From assembly GCF_024448935.1 (NCBI RefSeq), contig NZ_JAMOIE010000021.1:1-63103 (forward strand): 63,103 nt of DNA, in the 5' to 3' direction. Source of the DNA: Stutzerimonas stutzeri. GTDB lineage: Bacteria; Pseudomonadota; Gammaproteobacteria; Pseudomonadales; Pseudomonadaceae. The notes beneath the pieces are model-generated. The model saw nothing but the letters and a program-made list of their open reading frames with translations. It did no database searches and was not told the origin of the DNA. The number at the start of each line of letters is the position of its first letter. Position 1 is the first letter of the stretch. A program made the translations under genes and the position numbers. Shown here one piece after another: positions 16,901 through 25,100 of the stretch.

Positions 16901-17600
16901 TGCGCCGCTGCACAGAGCAGTCGCGCACGCCGAGGGCGATCACATCGCCCTCACCATCACCGAAGACTTGCACTTCCAGATGGCGGGCGCGCTGGATGTA
17001 TTTCTCGATGAATACGCCGGCGTCGCTGAAATTGTTTTGTCCCAAGCGTTTGACTGCCTCGAAGGCATCCGCCAGTTCAGCCGCGTCACGGCAAACCCGC
17101 ATGCCGATGCCGCCGCCGCCAGCGGTGCTCTTGAGCATGACCGGATAGCCGACCTGCTCGGCTGCGCCTAGCGCATCGGTGAGGCTGTCGAGCAGCTCGG
17201 TGCCTTCGAGCATCGGCACACCGTGCTGCTTGGCCAGCGCGCGGGCGGTGTGCTTGAGGCCGAATACCCGGAGCTGTTCCGGCGTCGGCCCGACGAAGGC
17301 GATACCGGCCGCCTCGCAGGCTTCGGCGAACGCGGCGTTTTCGGAGAGGAAGCCATAGCCGGGGTGGACCGCTTTCGCACCGGTTCGAAGCGCAATGGCG
17401 AGGATCTTCTCGACCGCCAGATAGGTGTTCGCGGCAGCGCCTTCGCCGAGGCTATGGGCTTCACTGGCCTGTTGGATATGCAAGCTGGCGGCATCGGCCT
17501 CCGAGTAGACGGCCACGCCTTTCACGTCCAGGGCACGCAGCGTACGCAGGATGCGGCAGGCAATGGCGCCGCGGTTGGCGATCAGGAGTGTGTCGAACAT
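13959..17600 (-). CDS. Biotin-dependent guanidine (urea) carboxylase
   Basis: This 1213-residue enzyme fixes bicarbonate onto guanidine (preferred reading) or urea with ATP and biotin. The biotin carboxylase domain (about 1-450) starts MFDTLLIANRGAIACRI. Next is the KipA/AHS2-type carboxyltransferase half (about 470-770; GRLGYWAVGVPPSGPMD), then the KipI/AHS1 half (about 830-1060), and a C-terminal biotinyl domain with ESMKMEIPL carrying the biotin Lys. AGAGGGA lies 6 nt before the ATG at 17600, so I prefer that start. The guanidine-I riboswitch at the head of the operon and the two DUF1989 genes favour guanidine as substrate; homologues were long annotated as urea carboxylase. A 63-bp REP doublet is inserted in frame between the AHS2 and AHS1 halves. 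Confidence 0.93.
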   Translation of the reverse strand: MFDTLLIANRGAIACRILRTLRALDVKGVAVYSEADAASLHIQQASEAHSLGEGAAANTYLAVEKILAIALRTGAKAVHPGYGFLSENAAFAEACEAAGIAFVGPTPEQLRVFGLKHTARALAKQHGVPMLEGTELLDSLTDALGAAEQVGYPVMLKSTAGGGGIGMRVCRDAAELADAFEAVKRLGQNNFSDAGVFIEKYIQRARHLEVQVFGDGEGDVIALGVRDCSVQRRNQKVLEETPAPNLPAGMADALCEAAIKLAKAVSYRSAGTVEFVYDSQAEQFYFLEVNTRLQVEHGVTEQVWGVDLVRWMIELAAGDLPPLTELAKSLKPAGHAIQARLYAEDPGRDFQPSPGLLTTVQFPAADGKALRIDTWVEAGCEIPPYFDPMIAKLITYAPTREAAKAALDQALTDSLLYGVETNRDYLRQILRYAPFAKGSPWTRCLDGLSYRATTFEVLSAGTQTTVQDFPGRLGYWAVGVPPSGPMDSRALRLGNVLLGNPTDAAGLEITMSGPILRFNTDAVVAVTGADIPPKLDDVEQPMRTAILVKAGSTLALGTIAGAGARSYLCIRGGLRVPDYLGSKSTFTLGQFGGHAGRALRAGDVLHVPELVDRSAGASLPVELCPPLPSVREIRVIYGPHGAPEYFTQGYIERFFATDWEVHFNSSRTGVRLIGPKPEWVRDSGGEAGLHPSNIHDNPYAIGAVDFTGDMPVILGPDGPSLGGFVCPVTIIEADLWQMGQLKAGDRVRFVPVDVAMARELAKTQNLECANLCRSELARDQPCERIASKLAPTTAQALTSPIVLDLGKDDTRLVARLCGDTHLLLEIGAPELDLVLRFRGHALMQALEAKNLNGVIDLTPGIRSLQVHYQPETLPLQSVLDTVAGLWDAVCSAQDLRVPSRIVHLPLSWDDPACQLAIDKYMTTVRKDAPWCPSNLEFIRRINDLPNLDEVHRTVFEASYLVMGLGDVYLGAPVATPLDPRHRLVTTKYNPARTWTAENSVGIGGAYLCVYGMEGPGGYQFVGRTLQMWNRYRAVEAFGGKPWLLRFFDQIRFYPVSAEELLKIRRDFPLGRYPLTIEETELRLSDYQEFLAKEAAGIDAFRSQQRAAFDAERQRWIASGPAHLESEEVAAELGEDAPLGAGEHGIESHIAGNLWQVSVTEGARVEAGDVLVILESMKMEIPLTAPVSGVVKDIRVQPGSPVRAGQRLVVIERA
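15225..15287. repeat. REP doublet (BIME) inserted in frame inside the carboxylase gene
   Basis: The ends TGTAGGAG and CTCCTACA close a 63-bp imperfect palindrome with the common Pseudomonas REP core (AGCTTGCTGGCGAT facing ATCGCGAGCAAGCT). Its length is 21 codons and no stop occurs in the reading frame. The encoded peptide (CRSELARDQPCERIASK) is the one such REPs give in this frame. It falls in the linker between the two carboxyltransferase halves. Confidence 0.88.
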
Positions 17601-17783
17601 CTTCATTCCCTCTGGGGGAGGCGGGCCGTCCCGCTTATATTCATTCATCGCCCCCGGCCGTCCGGGGGTGAAATCGTAAAGCTGACAAGAGCGCTTGAGA
17701 CTGGAGGCTGGACGAAAAGGCCAGCTTGGCGTAGCTGGGAAACGGCATCAGCCTTTCCCGCCGATGGGCCCCTGCGGGGCCTT

Positions 17784-17813
17784 GGTGGGCAATCGCTTCG
17801 CGAGTTGCCCACC
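17784..17813. repeat. Intergenic inverted repeat (REP-like hairpin)
   Basis: The 9-nt arms GGTGGGCAA and TTGCCCACC enclose an inner CGC-TTC-GCG hairpin in the 246-bp gap between the second DUF1989 gene and the carboxylase. No T-run follows on the operon strand, so it is more likely a REP-type element or mRNA-stabilising hairpin than a terminator. Confidence 0.6.
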
Positions 17814-17846
17814 CTACGGGTCGTTCAGCCTCCAGCCTTCAGCGCG

Positions 17847-18491
17847 TTATTCGGCCTTTTCCCATACCAGCACTTCGGCCGGCGTGGGGTTCCAGCCGTT
17901 GCACGGGTTGTTCAGTTGCGGGCAATTGGAAATCAGCACGATCACGTCCTGCTCGGCCTTCAGCTCGACATATTTGCCCGGGGCGGAGATGCCATCCGCG
18001 AAGGTCAGGCCGCCGTCGGGCGTGACCGGGACGTTCATGAAGAAGTTGATGTTGGCGCCGATGTCGCGCTTCTCCAGGCGACCGTCGTGCAGGCTGGCAC
18101 GCAGGAAGTTATCGCGGCAGCTGTGCATGTAGCGCTTGTCCAGGGCGTAACGCACCACGTTGCTTTCCTGCGCACAGGCCCCGCCGAGCGTGTCGTGACG
18201 GCCACAGGTGTCGGCGACGATGGTCAGCAGCGGGTTGCCAAGGTTCGAGTAGAGCACCGTGCCGGTGCTGAGATAGACCTTGTTCTGCCGGCGCAGGGTG
18301 CGCTGCGGATCAAAACGCTCACGCGGATTCATGGCGCTGAAAAACAGGGTGTCGACCGCCTGATTGCCTTCCAGATCGAGCAGGCGCAGGGTCTGGCCGG
18401 CCTTCACTTCGAACAGATAGGGCTCGCCAGCCGGAATCACATGCCGGAAACTGGCGGCTTCGGGGTGCAGGTTGCTTTCGTGGATGGTCAT
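17847..18491 (-). CDS. DUF1989 protein, carboxyguanidine deiminase subunit (urea carboxylase-associated)
   Basis: This 214-residue DUF1989 protein has the family core with [11 protein letters not shown] near the middle, plus conserved Asn/Arg positions ([24 protein letters not shown]). Proteins of this pair, once called urea carboxylase-associated proteins 1 and 2, were shown in other bacteria to form a carboxyguanidine deiminase (CgdAB). It releases ammonia from carboxyguanidine to give allophanate. GAAGG lies upstream of the ATG, and the gene begins 15 bp after its paralogue ends. I cannot tell from sequence which of the two corresponds to CgdA or CgdB. Confidence 0.85.
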   Translation of the reverse strand: MTIHESNLHPEAASFRHVIPAGEPYLFEVKAGQTLRLLDLEGNQAVDTLFFSAMNPRERFDPQRTLRRQNKVYLSTGTVLYSNLGNPLLTIVADTCGRHDTLGGACAQESNVVRYALDKRYMHSCRDNFLRASLHDGRLEKRDIGANINFFMNVPVTPDGGLTFADGISAPGKYVELKAEQDVIVLISNCPQLNNPCNGWNPTPAEVLVWEKAE

Positions 18492-18506
18492 TTGGGCAGC
18501 CCTTCC

Positions 18507-19235
18507 TCAAATATAGAGTCGTTCGGTGTTGTGAAAGCCGCGGCTATTTTCCGCGCGCGAGGTACGGCAAAGGACGCTGATGCCATCGCTGTCGACGCGG
18601 TGCCAGCTGAGTTGGACGGGTTTCGCTGCGTACTCGGGGTTCGGGTCCATCGGGTGTGGCAATGCGGTCAGCACCACCAGCGTGTCCATTGGCGCGTACA
18701 GCTCCACGGCGTCGCCGGCCTTGCTGTTGCCGGCCTCGAAGGCGAAGCCGCCGCCGGCGTCTACGGTGACCTTGCTGAACAGATTGAGTGTCATCAGCAG
18801 GTCCTGCAGATTCAGGTTCCACTTGCCCATTTCTACCAGCAGGTTGTCCGTGCCGTTGCGGAAGAAGCCGTTGCGCAGTTCCTGATAGCGCCCCTGGCCG
18901 TATTTCTCGGCGACTTCGTCAGCGTTCAGTACGCCACCGAAACTGTCATGCCAGCCACAGGTATCGGCTGTGATGCAGGCCAGCACCCGCCCCATGTCCG
19001 AATACAGGCAATGGCCGGTGGTGAGCTTGGCGGTGTGCTGGCACTTGAGCGTGTCCGGCAGGTTGAGGCGCTCGCTTTTTTCATGCGCATTGAACATCAG
19101 CAGACTGACGTTGGCGCCGCCTTCGAGGTCGGTCAGGCGCAACAGCTGCCCGCGCTTGAGCACGAAGGAAGTGTGGCCGCCGCCGGGTAGGGTTTCTTCA
19201 TAAAGCATGGGGCGGATCGCGAGTGAAGCGCTCAT
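18507..19235 (-). CDS. DUF1989 protein, carboxyguanidine deiminase subunit (urea carboxylase-associated)
   Basis: This 242-residue DUF1989 protein is paralogous to the next gene, sharing DTCGWHDSFGG, a central LNLFSKVTV segment and an N-terminal LKRGQLLRLTDLEGGANVS motif equivalent to [13 protein letters not shown] in its partner. It probably forms a heteromer with that partner and converts carboxyguanidine to allophanate plus ammonia between the carboxylase and AtzF steps. AGGAGT lies 7 nt before the ATG and overlaps the end of the ATPase gene, so translation is coupled. The biochemical role is inferred from studied homologues and operon position. Confidence 0.85.
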   Translation of the reverse strand: MSASLAIRPMLYEETLPGGGHTSFVLKRGQLLRLTDLEGGANVSLLMFNAHEKSERLNLPDTLKCQHTAKLTTGHCLYSDMGRVLACITADTCGWHDSFGGVLNADEVAEKYGQGRYQELRNGFFRNGTDNLLVEMGKWNLNLQDLLMTLNLFSKVTVDAGGGFAFEAGNSKAGDAVELYAPMDTLVVLTALPHPMDPNPEYAAKPVQLSWHRVDSDGISVLCRTSRAENSRGFHNTERLYI

Positions 19236-19236
19236 G

Positions 19237-20073
19237 TCAGACTCCTTGATTGACGGTATGCAGGTGGCCTAGCTGCGGTGGCAGGTCGCCGGCGGCGGCG
19301 CGCGCGACCCGACGATCGCTGTTCAGCGGGATGTCATAGGTGACGCGTGCGCCGTAGGCACCAGGGGCGTGAGGGTCGAGGCGGGTCTTGTCGAACACCA
19401 GGATGCGCGTTCCGAGGGTGAAGCCTTCGGACAGGTCGTGGGTGACCATGAACACCGTCAGTCGGGTCTCCCGCCAGAGTTGCAGAAGCAGCTCATGCAT
19501 GTCCTTGCGAATGCCGGGATCGAGTGCGCCGAAGGGCTCGTCGAGCAACAGCACGCGGGGCTTCATGACGAGCGCCTGGGCGATGGCCAGACGCTGCTGC
19601 ATGCCGCCGGAGAGCTGTGCCGGGTACTTGTCCAGCGAGTGACCGAGGCCCACCTTGCGCAGGATCACTTCGGCCTGCTCGCGTGCGTCGCGCTTGCCGC
19701 GGCCGAACAGGCGGCCCAGCAGGGGGGAGCTGGGCAACTCCAGGCCGAGGACGACGTTGTCCAGTACCGACAGGTGTGGAAACACCGAATAACGCTGGAA
19801 TACCACGCCGCGGCTGGCGTCGGGCTCGCCGGCGGTGGGTGCGCCATCGAGCAGGATGTCGCCGCGGCTAGGCCGTTCCTGGCCGAGCAAGAGGCGCAGA
19901 AAGGTGGATTTGCCGCAGCCGGACGCGCCGACCAGGGTGCAGAATTCACCTTCGTTGACGCTCAGGTTCAGCCGTTCCAGCACCACCTGATCGCCATATT
20001 CCTGCCAGACGTTGTCGACCTGAATGAAAGGGTTGGCTGGCCGTTCGCCAGCCGGCCGGCTGGGAGCGCTCAT
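19237..20073 (-). CDS. Guanidine/urea-type ABC transporter, ATP-binding subunit
   Basis: This 278-residue ABC ATPase has Walker A GASGCGKST, signature LSGGMQQR, Walker B VLLLDEPFGALD and switch His in MVTHDLSEGF. It is in the nitrate/taurine (NitT/TauT) group. The longer open frame reaching 21042 is an out-of-frame shadow of the permease. The real start is the ATG at 20073, which overlaps the permease stop (ATGA). It should energise uptake of guanidine, or a related compound, with the permease. The operon carries no gene for a substrate-binding protein, which this transporter class normally needs. Confidence 0.92.
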   Translation of the reverse strand: MSAPSRPAGERPANPFIQVDNVWQEYGDQVVLERLNLSVNEGEFCTLVGASGCGKSTFLRLLLGQERPSRGDILLDGAPTAGEPDASRGVVFQRYSVFPHLSVLDNVVLGLELPSSPLLGRLFGRGKRDAREQAEVILRKVGLGHSLDKYPAQLSGGMQQRLAIAQALVMKPRVLLLDEPFGALDPGIRKDMHELLLQLWRETRLTVFMVTHDLSEGFTLGTRILVFDKTRLDPHAPGAYGARVTYDIPLNSDRRVARAAAGDLPPQLGHLHTVNQGV

Positions 20074-20885
20074 GCCTTGGCTCCTTCGTACCAGGGGAAG
20101 GCCAGCTGGGTGAGCTTGCGCAGACCGAAATCCATGCTCCAGGCGAGCAGGGTGATCCAGGCCACGTACGGCAGGATCACGTCCATCGCCAGATAGCGGC
20201 GGACCAAAAAGATGCGGTAGCCCAGCCCGTCGGTGGAGGCGATGGCCTCGGCGGCGATGAGAAACAGCCAGGCTGAACCGAGCACCAGGCGCAGTGCGAT
20301 CAACAGGCGCGGCAGCAATTGCGGCAGCACCACCCGCAGGATCAGCGTCCAGGTGTTGGCGCCCAGCGTCTGCGCCTTGATCAGCAGCTCCGGCGGCAAC
20401 TCCCGGGCGCGCTGTTCCAGATCGCGTGCCAGCACCGGGGTCACGCCAATCACGATCAACATCACCTTGGACAGCTCGCCGAGACCGAAGACGATGAACA
20501 GAATCGGCAGGATCGCCAGCGGCGGGACCATCGACAGCACCGTCAGCAAAGGCGACAGGGGTGCGCTGAAGAGCGGCAGCGTCCCGGCTGCGACACCGAG
20601 GCACAGCCCGGCAACCGCGGCGATGCCGAGGCCGACGCCGAGGCGCTTGAGGCTGGAGGCGGTGTCCTGCCAGAACAGGTAGTCGCCACTGCGTTTGTCC
20701 GCTGTGAAGGCAAGGCGCTCCACCGCGCTGGACATCTGCGTGAAGCCAGGCAGGAGCTTGTCGTTGGGGTTGGTTTCGAGCCGTTGTGCAGAGCTGACCA
20801 GGTAGGCGAACAGCAGAATTGCGAAGGGCAGCATCACCAGCAGCGTCCAGCCGGTGCGGCCCGGAACACGATTGATCAGGCGCAT
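20070..20885 (-). CDS. Guanidine/urea-type ABC transporter, permease subunit
   Basis: This 271-residue BPD-type permease has about six membrane helices and the EAA-type loop (GANTWTLILRVVLPQLLPRLL) that contacts the ATPase. A periplasmic segment after the first helix (about 35-70) is typical of permeases from urea carboxylase/guanidine clusters. The ATG at 20885 lies inside the end of a 26-codon upstream ORF, and GGGGGAG precedes it, so translation may be coupled to that ORF. It is the first large gene after the guanidine-I riboswitch. Confidence 0.9.
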   Translation of the reverse strand: MRLINRVPGRTGWTLLVMLPFAILLFAYLVSSAQRLETNPNDKLLPGFTQMSSAVERLAFTADKRSGDYLFWQDTASSLKRLGVGLGIAAVAGLCLGVAAGTLPLFSAPLSPLLTVLSMVPPLAILPILFIVFGLGELSKVMLIVIGVTPVLARDLEQRARELPPELLIKAQTLGANTWTLILRVVLPQLLPRLLIALRLVLGSAWLFLIAAEAIASTDGLGYRIFLVRRYLAMDVILPYVAWITLLAWSMDFGLRKLTQLAFPWYEGAKA

Positions 20886-20956
20886 GGGGAGCTCCCCCTT
20901 CCGATCGGGGGGTGTTGCCGCGGGTCGGTCGTGCTGTCGAATCCGAGCAGGGGCAT
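20876..20956 (-). CDS. 26-codon leader ORF under riboswitch control
   Basis: The ATG at 20956 has a strong Shine-Dalgarno sequence (GGAGG, 6 nt spacing) and opens a 26-codon frame starting MPLLGFDST. It ends in a TGA that overlaps the permease start by 10 nt. The frame differs from the permease frame. It has no similarity I recognise. Because its Shine-Dalgarno sequence is complementary to the aptamer, it looks like the real translational target of the switch, coupled to the permease. It may instead be what remains of a deleted substrate-binding protein gene, normally expected here. Confidence 0.5.
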   Translation of the reverse strand: MPLLGFDSTTDPRQHPPIGRGSSPCA

Positions 20957-20962
20957 AAAAGG

Positions 20963-21100
20963 CCTCCAGTGAGTGGACATGGCAATGGGAGCTGCGTGTC
21001 GAACGCCGTCTCCCGGGCTTTTATCCCGCCGTGTAACCTCACTGGAGGTCGCCAACTCTCGGACCAGCCACTCGCAACCGCGAGCCGGAACCCTAGTCAG
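20963..21100 (-). promoter_or_regulatory. Guanidine-I (ykkC) riboswitch with translational expression platform
   Basis: The minus strand carries the class hallmarks in order: ACTAGGGTTCCG (about 21085-21096), CTGGTCCGAGAGTTGGC (about 21051-21067), GACCTC, then GCGGGATAAAAGCCCGGGAG (about 21011-21030). The aptamer spans roughly 21008-21100. The aptamer segment CCTCCAGTGAG (21038-21048) is a perfect 11-nt complement of CTCACTGGAGG (20963-20973), which contains the Shine-Dalgarno of the leader ORF. Without ligand this pairing could mask the site. With guanidine the local ACCTC/GAGGT hairpin of the aptamer would compete. No T-run terminator is seen, so control is probably translational. Confidence 0.93.
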
Positions 21101-21153
21101 CTATTTCTGAATTTTCTCGTCCCTGAGCCGCAGCTTCCTGGCAATAGGGATTT

Positions 21154-21170
21154 AGCAAGAGCAGTGCCAA
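21154..21170 (-). promoter_or_regulatory. Sigma-54 promoter of the guanidine operon
   Basis: The minus strand reads TTGGCACTGCTCTTGCT, nearly perfect sigma-54 consensus with GG-N10-GC spacing. It lies about 55 bp upstream of the riboswitch core. The operon would thus need an NtrC-type activator as well as guanidine. Confidence 0.85.
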
Positions 21171-21391
21171 CCACAGAATCTGCGTATTGCGGCGCTTGCA
21201 GGGAGGCTGAGCAGCGCTGGCGCGCTTTAACAGTGCAAGCCGAGCGTTCCATGCTCCCTTTTGGGACGTCAGCTGGCGGCTCCAGTATAGGGCAGGCTGG
21301 AAACAGGCGGGGATAAACCAGCTGAGCGAGGTCCGAGCAGGCGCTGCGTCCGTAAGGACGTCAGCGGCCCGGTTTCCTGGGAGACAGTGAC

Positions 21392-21664
21392 TTAGTTCAC
21401 TGCGTCCTTCAGCGACTTGCCTGGCTTGAAGCCTGGCAGCTTTGCTGCGCAGATCTTGATCGTTGCGCCAGTCTGCGGATTGCGACCATCACGGGCCGCA
21501 CGCTCTTTGACGGCAAAGGTGCCGAAGCCGACCAGCGTCACGCTGTCGCCGTTCTGCAGGGTGTTGGTCACGCTTTCGGTGAAGGCATCCAGCACGCGGG
21601 TGGCGGTGCTCTTCGGTACATCGGCGGAGGCGGCGATCGCTTCAATCAACTCGGCTTTATTCAC
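21392..21664 (-). CDS. HU-family histone-like DNA-binding protein
   Basis: This 90-residue HU/IHF-fold protein ([15 protein letters not shown], then [20 protein letters not shown] with the DNA-intercalating arm Pro) ends LKDAVN. The length is exactly that of HU. The start is a GTG at 21664, chosen because GGAG lies 8 nt upstream and the mature N-terminus MNKAELIE follows; the longer frame has no support. It binds and bends DNA as a dimer. It resembles the HU-beta type (HupB or HupN); I cannot decide which. It is an isolated gene between the guanidine operon promoter and putA. Confidence 0.93.
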   Translation of the reverse strand: MNKAELIEAIAASADVPKSTATRVLDAFTESVTNTLQNGDSVTLVGFGTFAVKERAARDGRNPQTGATIKICAAKLPGFKPGKSLKDAVN

Positions 21665-22125
21665 GGGTGTGGCTCCAGATTGGAATGGGTGGTCAGTATA
21701 AGCAGCGTCTCGCTCTGCCGCCTGCGGCAAAGTTCCTCTTTTCCATAAATATCCGGTGCGCGGCGACAAATCGTTTGTTTGCCCGATCCAGACGCTTTTG
21801 TCTGGACAGCGGGATTTTGGCTCCGGTTCATTGCCCTCCCGACCATTGGTAGCGTAGCCGCCGGCAGGATGCATCAGAAGCGCTGCGTACGCCGCCAACA
21901 AGGTTGCGCCAAGCGCAAAGCTCCCATGAGCTGGCCGATCGACAGGCTGATTGGCTCGCTTTCGGCTTTATAGTAAATGTTGACGTCGATTTCACTGGGC
22001 TTGTCGCCTGGCGGTTCGAACCGGCTCTGCGCGAATGCTGGCGGACCCATTGCCTTGGTCGAAATCAGACGACCCAACCGCGTGCAAAAACCGGCGGGGC
22101 CGGTACAGGCGATAAGCTGTGTCGG
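21665..22125. other. Intergenic stretch with the HU promoter region
   Basis: About 460 bp between HU and the putA stop. A possible sigma-70 -10 box (TTATACT on the minus strand, near 21694-21700) sits about 30 bp upstream of the HU start. The rest is relatively AT-rich and shows no gene, RNA or clear repeat. I do not see a T-tailed terminator for putA. Confidence 0.5.
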
Positions 22126-25100
22126 TCAGCCGATGCTCATCAGACTCGCATTGCCGCCGGCCGCAGCGGTGTTGATGCTCAACGCGCGCTCGATCAACAG
22201 CCGCTCCAGCGGGATGTCGGTAGCGCCGCTGGCCAATCCCTGTACACCGACAATCGGACCGCTGCGTTGCGATAGCCGCTGGCTGACGGCGAGCAACTGG
22301 TCGGGGCCGCCGTGGTACAGCACGACATCGAAACGCGTCGCGTCGCAGGTCCAGTCCGAGGTCAAGGTGATCCTGGCCCGGACCGCCTGAGGGAGCGAGG
22401 CGTGAAGCGCTCGCGCCGCTGGGACATCCGCTAGCACGGCCTGGCTGCCAACGGCCAATACCGCCGCCAGCTGGATCATCAGGTCGCCTTCGTCGTCCGC
22501 CAGACACAGCACCTGCTCGCGTGGCAGTAGGCTGTAACTGTTGCGTTCACCGGTTGGGCCGTTGAGCAGGCGAGTGGTGCCGCTCTGGGATTGGTTGGCG
22601 TAGCGCTCACAGAGGGCCGCGATTGCTTCCCGGCCGGTTTGCCGAGCCCAGTCCTGGAACTGCCGGGCGGCGTCGGCCTGGGCGGGGGCGCGACGCACCT
22701 CGGGCAGCGTCTGCGTACCGCCGAAATTCAGTGCGCGCAACAGCGCGTCGTGGGGCCGCTCCGATAGCAGGCGATACAGATACAGCGGGCCGCCGGCCTT
22801 GGGTCCGGTACCGGAAAGGCCTTCACCGCCGAACGGCTGCACCCCTACTACTGCGCCAACAATGTTGCGATTGACGTAGAGGTTGCCGACCTTGGCTCGG
22901 TCGATCACCTTGGCGATGGTTTCATCGATGCGGGTATGCACACCCAAGGTCAATCCGTAGCCCGCCGCGTTGATCTGGTCCAGAAGTTGGTCCATCTCCG
23001 TGCGGCGATAGCGCAAGACGTGCAGCACCGGGCCGAAGACTTCCTGCTGCAGCTCGTCAAGGCGTTCGAGTTCGATCAGCGTGGGTGTCACGAAGGTGCC
23101 ATGGGCGCATTCCTTCTCGTCGATACGGGCCAGCTGATGGACGCGTCGCCCTTTGTCGCGCATGGCCTGCAAGTGGCGCTCGATGGTGTCGCGCGCTTCA
23201 CTATCGATGACCGGGCCTACATCCACTGACAGGCGCTGCGGGTTACCCATGCGTGCTTCGGCCATGGCGCCCTTGAGCATGCCGATGACTCGTTCAGCGA
23301 CATCTTGCTGTATGCAAAACACCCGCAGGGCGGAGCAGCGTTGACCGGCACTGTCGAAGGCCGACGCCATCACGTCCATGACGACTTGTTCGGCCAATGC
23401 CGAGGAGTCAACGATCATCGCGTTCTGACCGCCGGTTTCGGCAATCAACGGAATGCTACGCCCGCGCTCGTCCAGACGTCCGGCGATGCTGCGTTGCAAG
23501 ATCGAGGCAACAGCTGTGGAACCGGTGAACATCACGCCGCGGATACGTTCGTCAGCGACCAGCCGGGCACCGACGGTTTCGCCGCGCCCTGGCAGCAGTT
23601 GCAGGGCGCCCTTGGGAATGCCAGCTTCATGCAAGATCTGCACGCCCAGCATGGCAATCAAGGGTGTTTGCTCCGCCGGCTTGGCCAGTACGGTATTGCC
23701 CGCGCCCAGCGCGGCGCAGACTTGGCCAGTGAAGATTGCAAGCGGGAAGTTCCACGGGCTGATGCAGACCACAGGGCCGAGTGGCACATGGGTGTCGTTG
23801 TGGAAGTTGTCGCGCACTTCAGCGCCGTAGAAACGCAGGAAATCGACGGCTTCGCGCACTTCTGCAATGGCGTTGGCGTAGGACTTACCCGCTTCGCGGA
23901 TAAGTACCCCCAGCAGCTGTTGCATGCGCTGTTCCATCAAATCCGCGGCCTTTGCTAATGCAGCGGCGCGCTCTGCGGGTGGGGTGCTCCTCCAGGTGCT
24001 GGCGCTGTCGAGGGCACAGCGCAGGGCATTGTCGACATCCGCTTCGCTGGCTTCCTGCACGTGACCGACCGTATCCCGATGATCAGCCGGGTTGAGCAAG
24101 GGCACGGAGGGATTCGTCGAAACGGCGTCACAGCCGAGTACTGGAGCCGCAGTCAGGCGTTGGCGTGCGCCGGCAAGCAAGGCGGACGAAAGCGAGGCCA
24201 GCCGTTGCTCGTTGGACAGATCAAGGCCGCAGGCGTTGAGCCGACCTGGCCCATACAGGTGCTGGGGCAACGGAATCCGTGGGTGCGGCAGGCCGAGTGT
24301 GCCTTCCGAGGCGAACATCTGTTCAACCGTCGTCACCGGGTCTGCGACCAACGCTTCGAGCGAGATGCTCGTGTCTGCGATGCGGTTGACGAAGGAGGTA
24401 TTGGCGCCATTTTCCAGCAGCCGGCGGACCAGATAGGCCAACAGGGTTTCGTGGCTGCCAACGGGTGCATAGATGCGGCAAGGCCGGTTGAGACCTCCGT
24501 TCTCCTTGCCCACGACCTGCTCGTAGAGCGGCTCGCCCATGCCGTGCAGGCACTGGAATTCATATTGACCGGGGTAGTAGTTCTGCCCGGCCAGGTGATA
24601 AACCGCGGCCAGGGTATGCGCATTGTGTGTGGCGAATTGCGGATAGAGGGCTTCGGGCGCGGCAAGCAGCTTGCGCGCGCAAGCAATGAACGACACGTCG
24701 GTATAGGCCTTGCGCGTATAGACCGGATATCCCTCAAGGCCATTGAGCTGCGCCAGCTTGATCTCGCTGTCCCAGTAGGCACCCTTGACCAGGCGGATCA
24801 TCAACCGATGGTGGCTGCGCTTGGCCAGGTCGATCAGGAAATCCACGGTGTAGGGGCAGCGCTTCTGGTAAGCCTGGATGACGAAACCGATGCCGTTCCA
24901 GTCGGCCAATGACGGCTCGAAGCAAAGCCGTTCGAGCAGTTCCAGGGACAATTCGAGGCGATCCGCTTCCTCGGCATCGATGTTGATGCCAATGTCATGG
25001 CGCCGCGCCAGTTCAGTCAATGACACCAGCACAGGGTAGAGCTCATCCATCACCCGGTCGTACTGCGCACGGCTGTAGCGCGGGTGCAGTGCCGACAGTT

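Noticed and set aside
19237..21042. 601-codon frame reading through the permease region into the ATPase
   Set aside because: Only the last 278 codons are ATPase. The upstream part is an out-of-frame reading of the permease and riboswitch, so I used the ATG at 20073.
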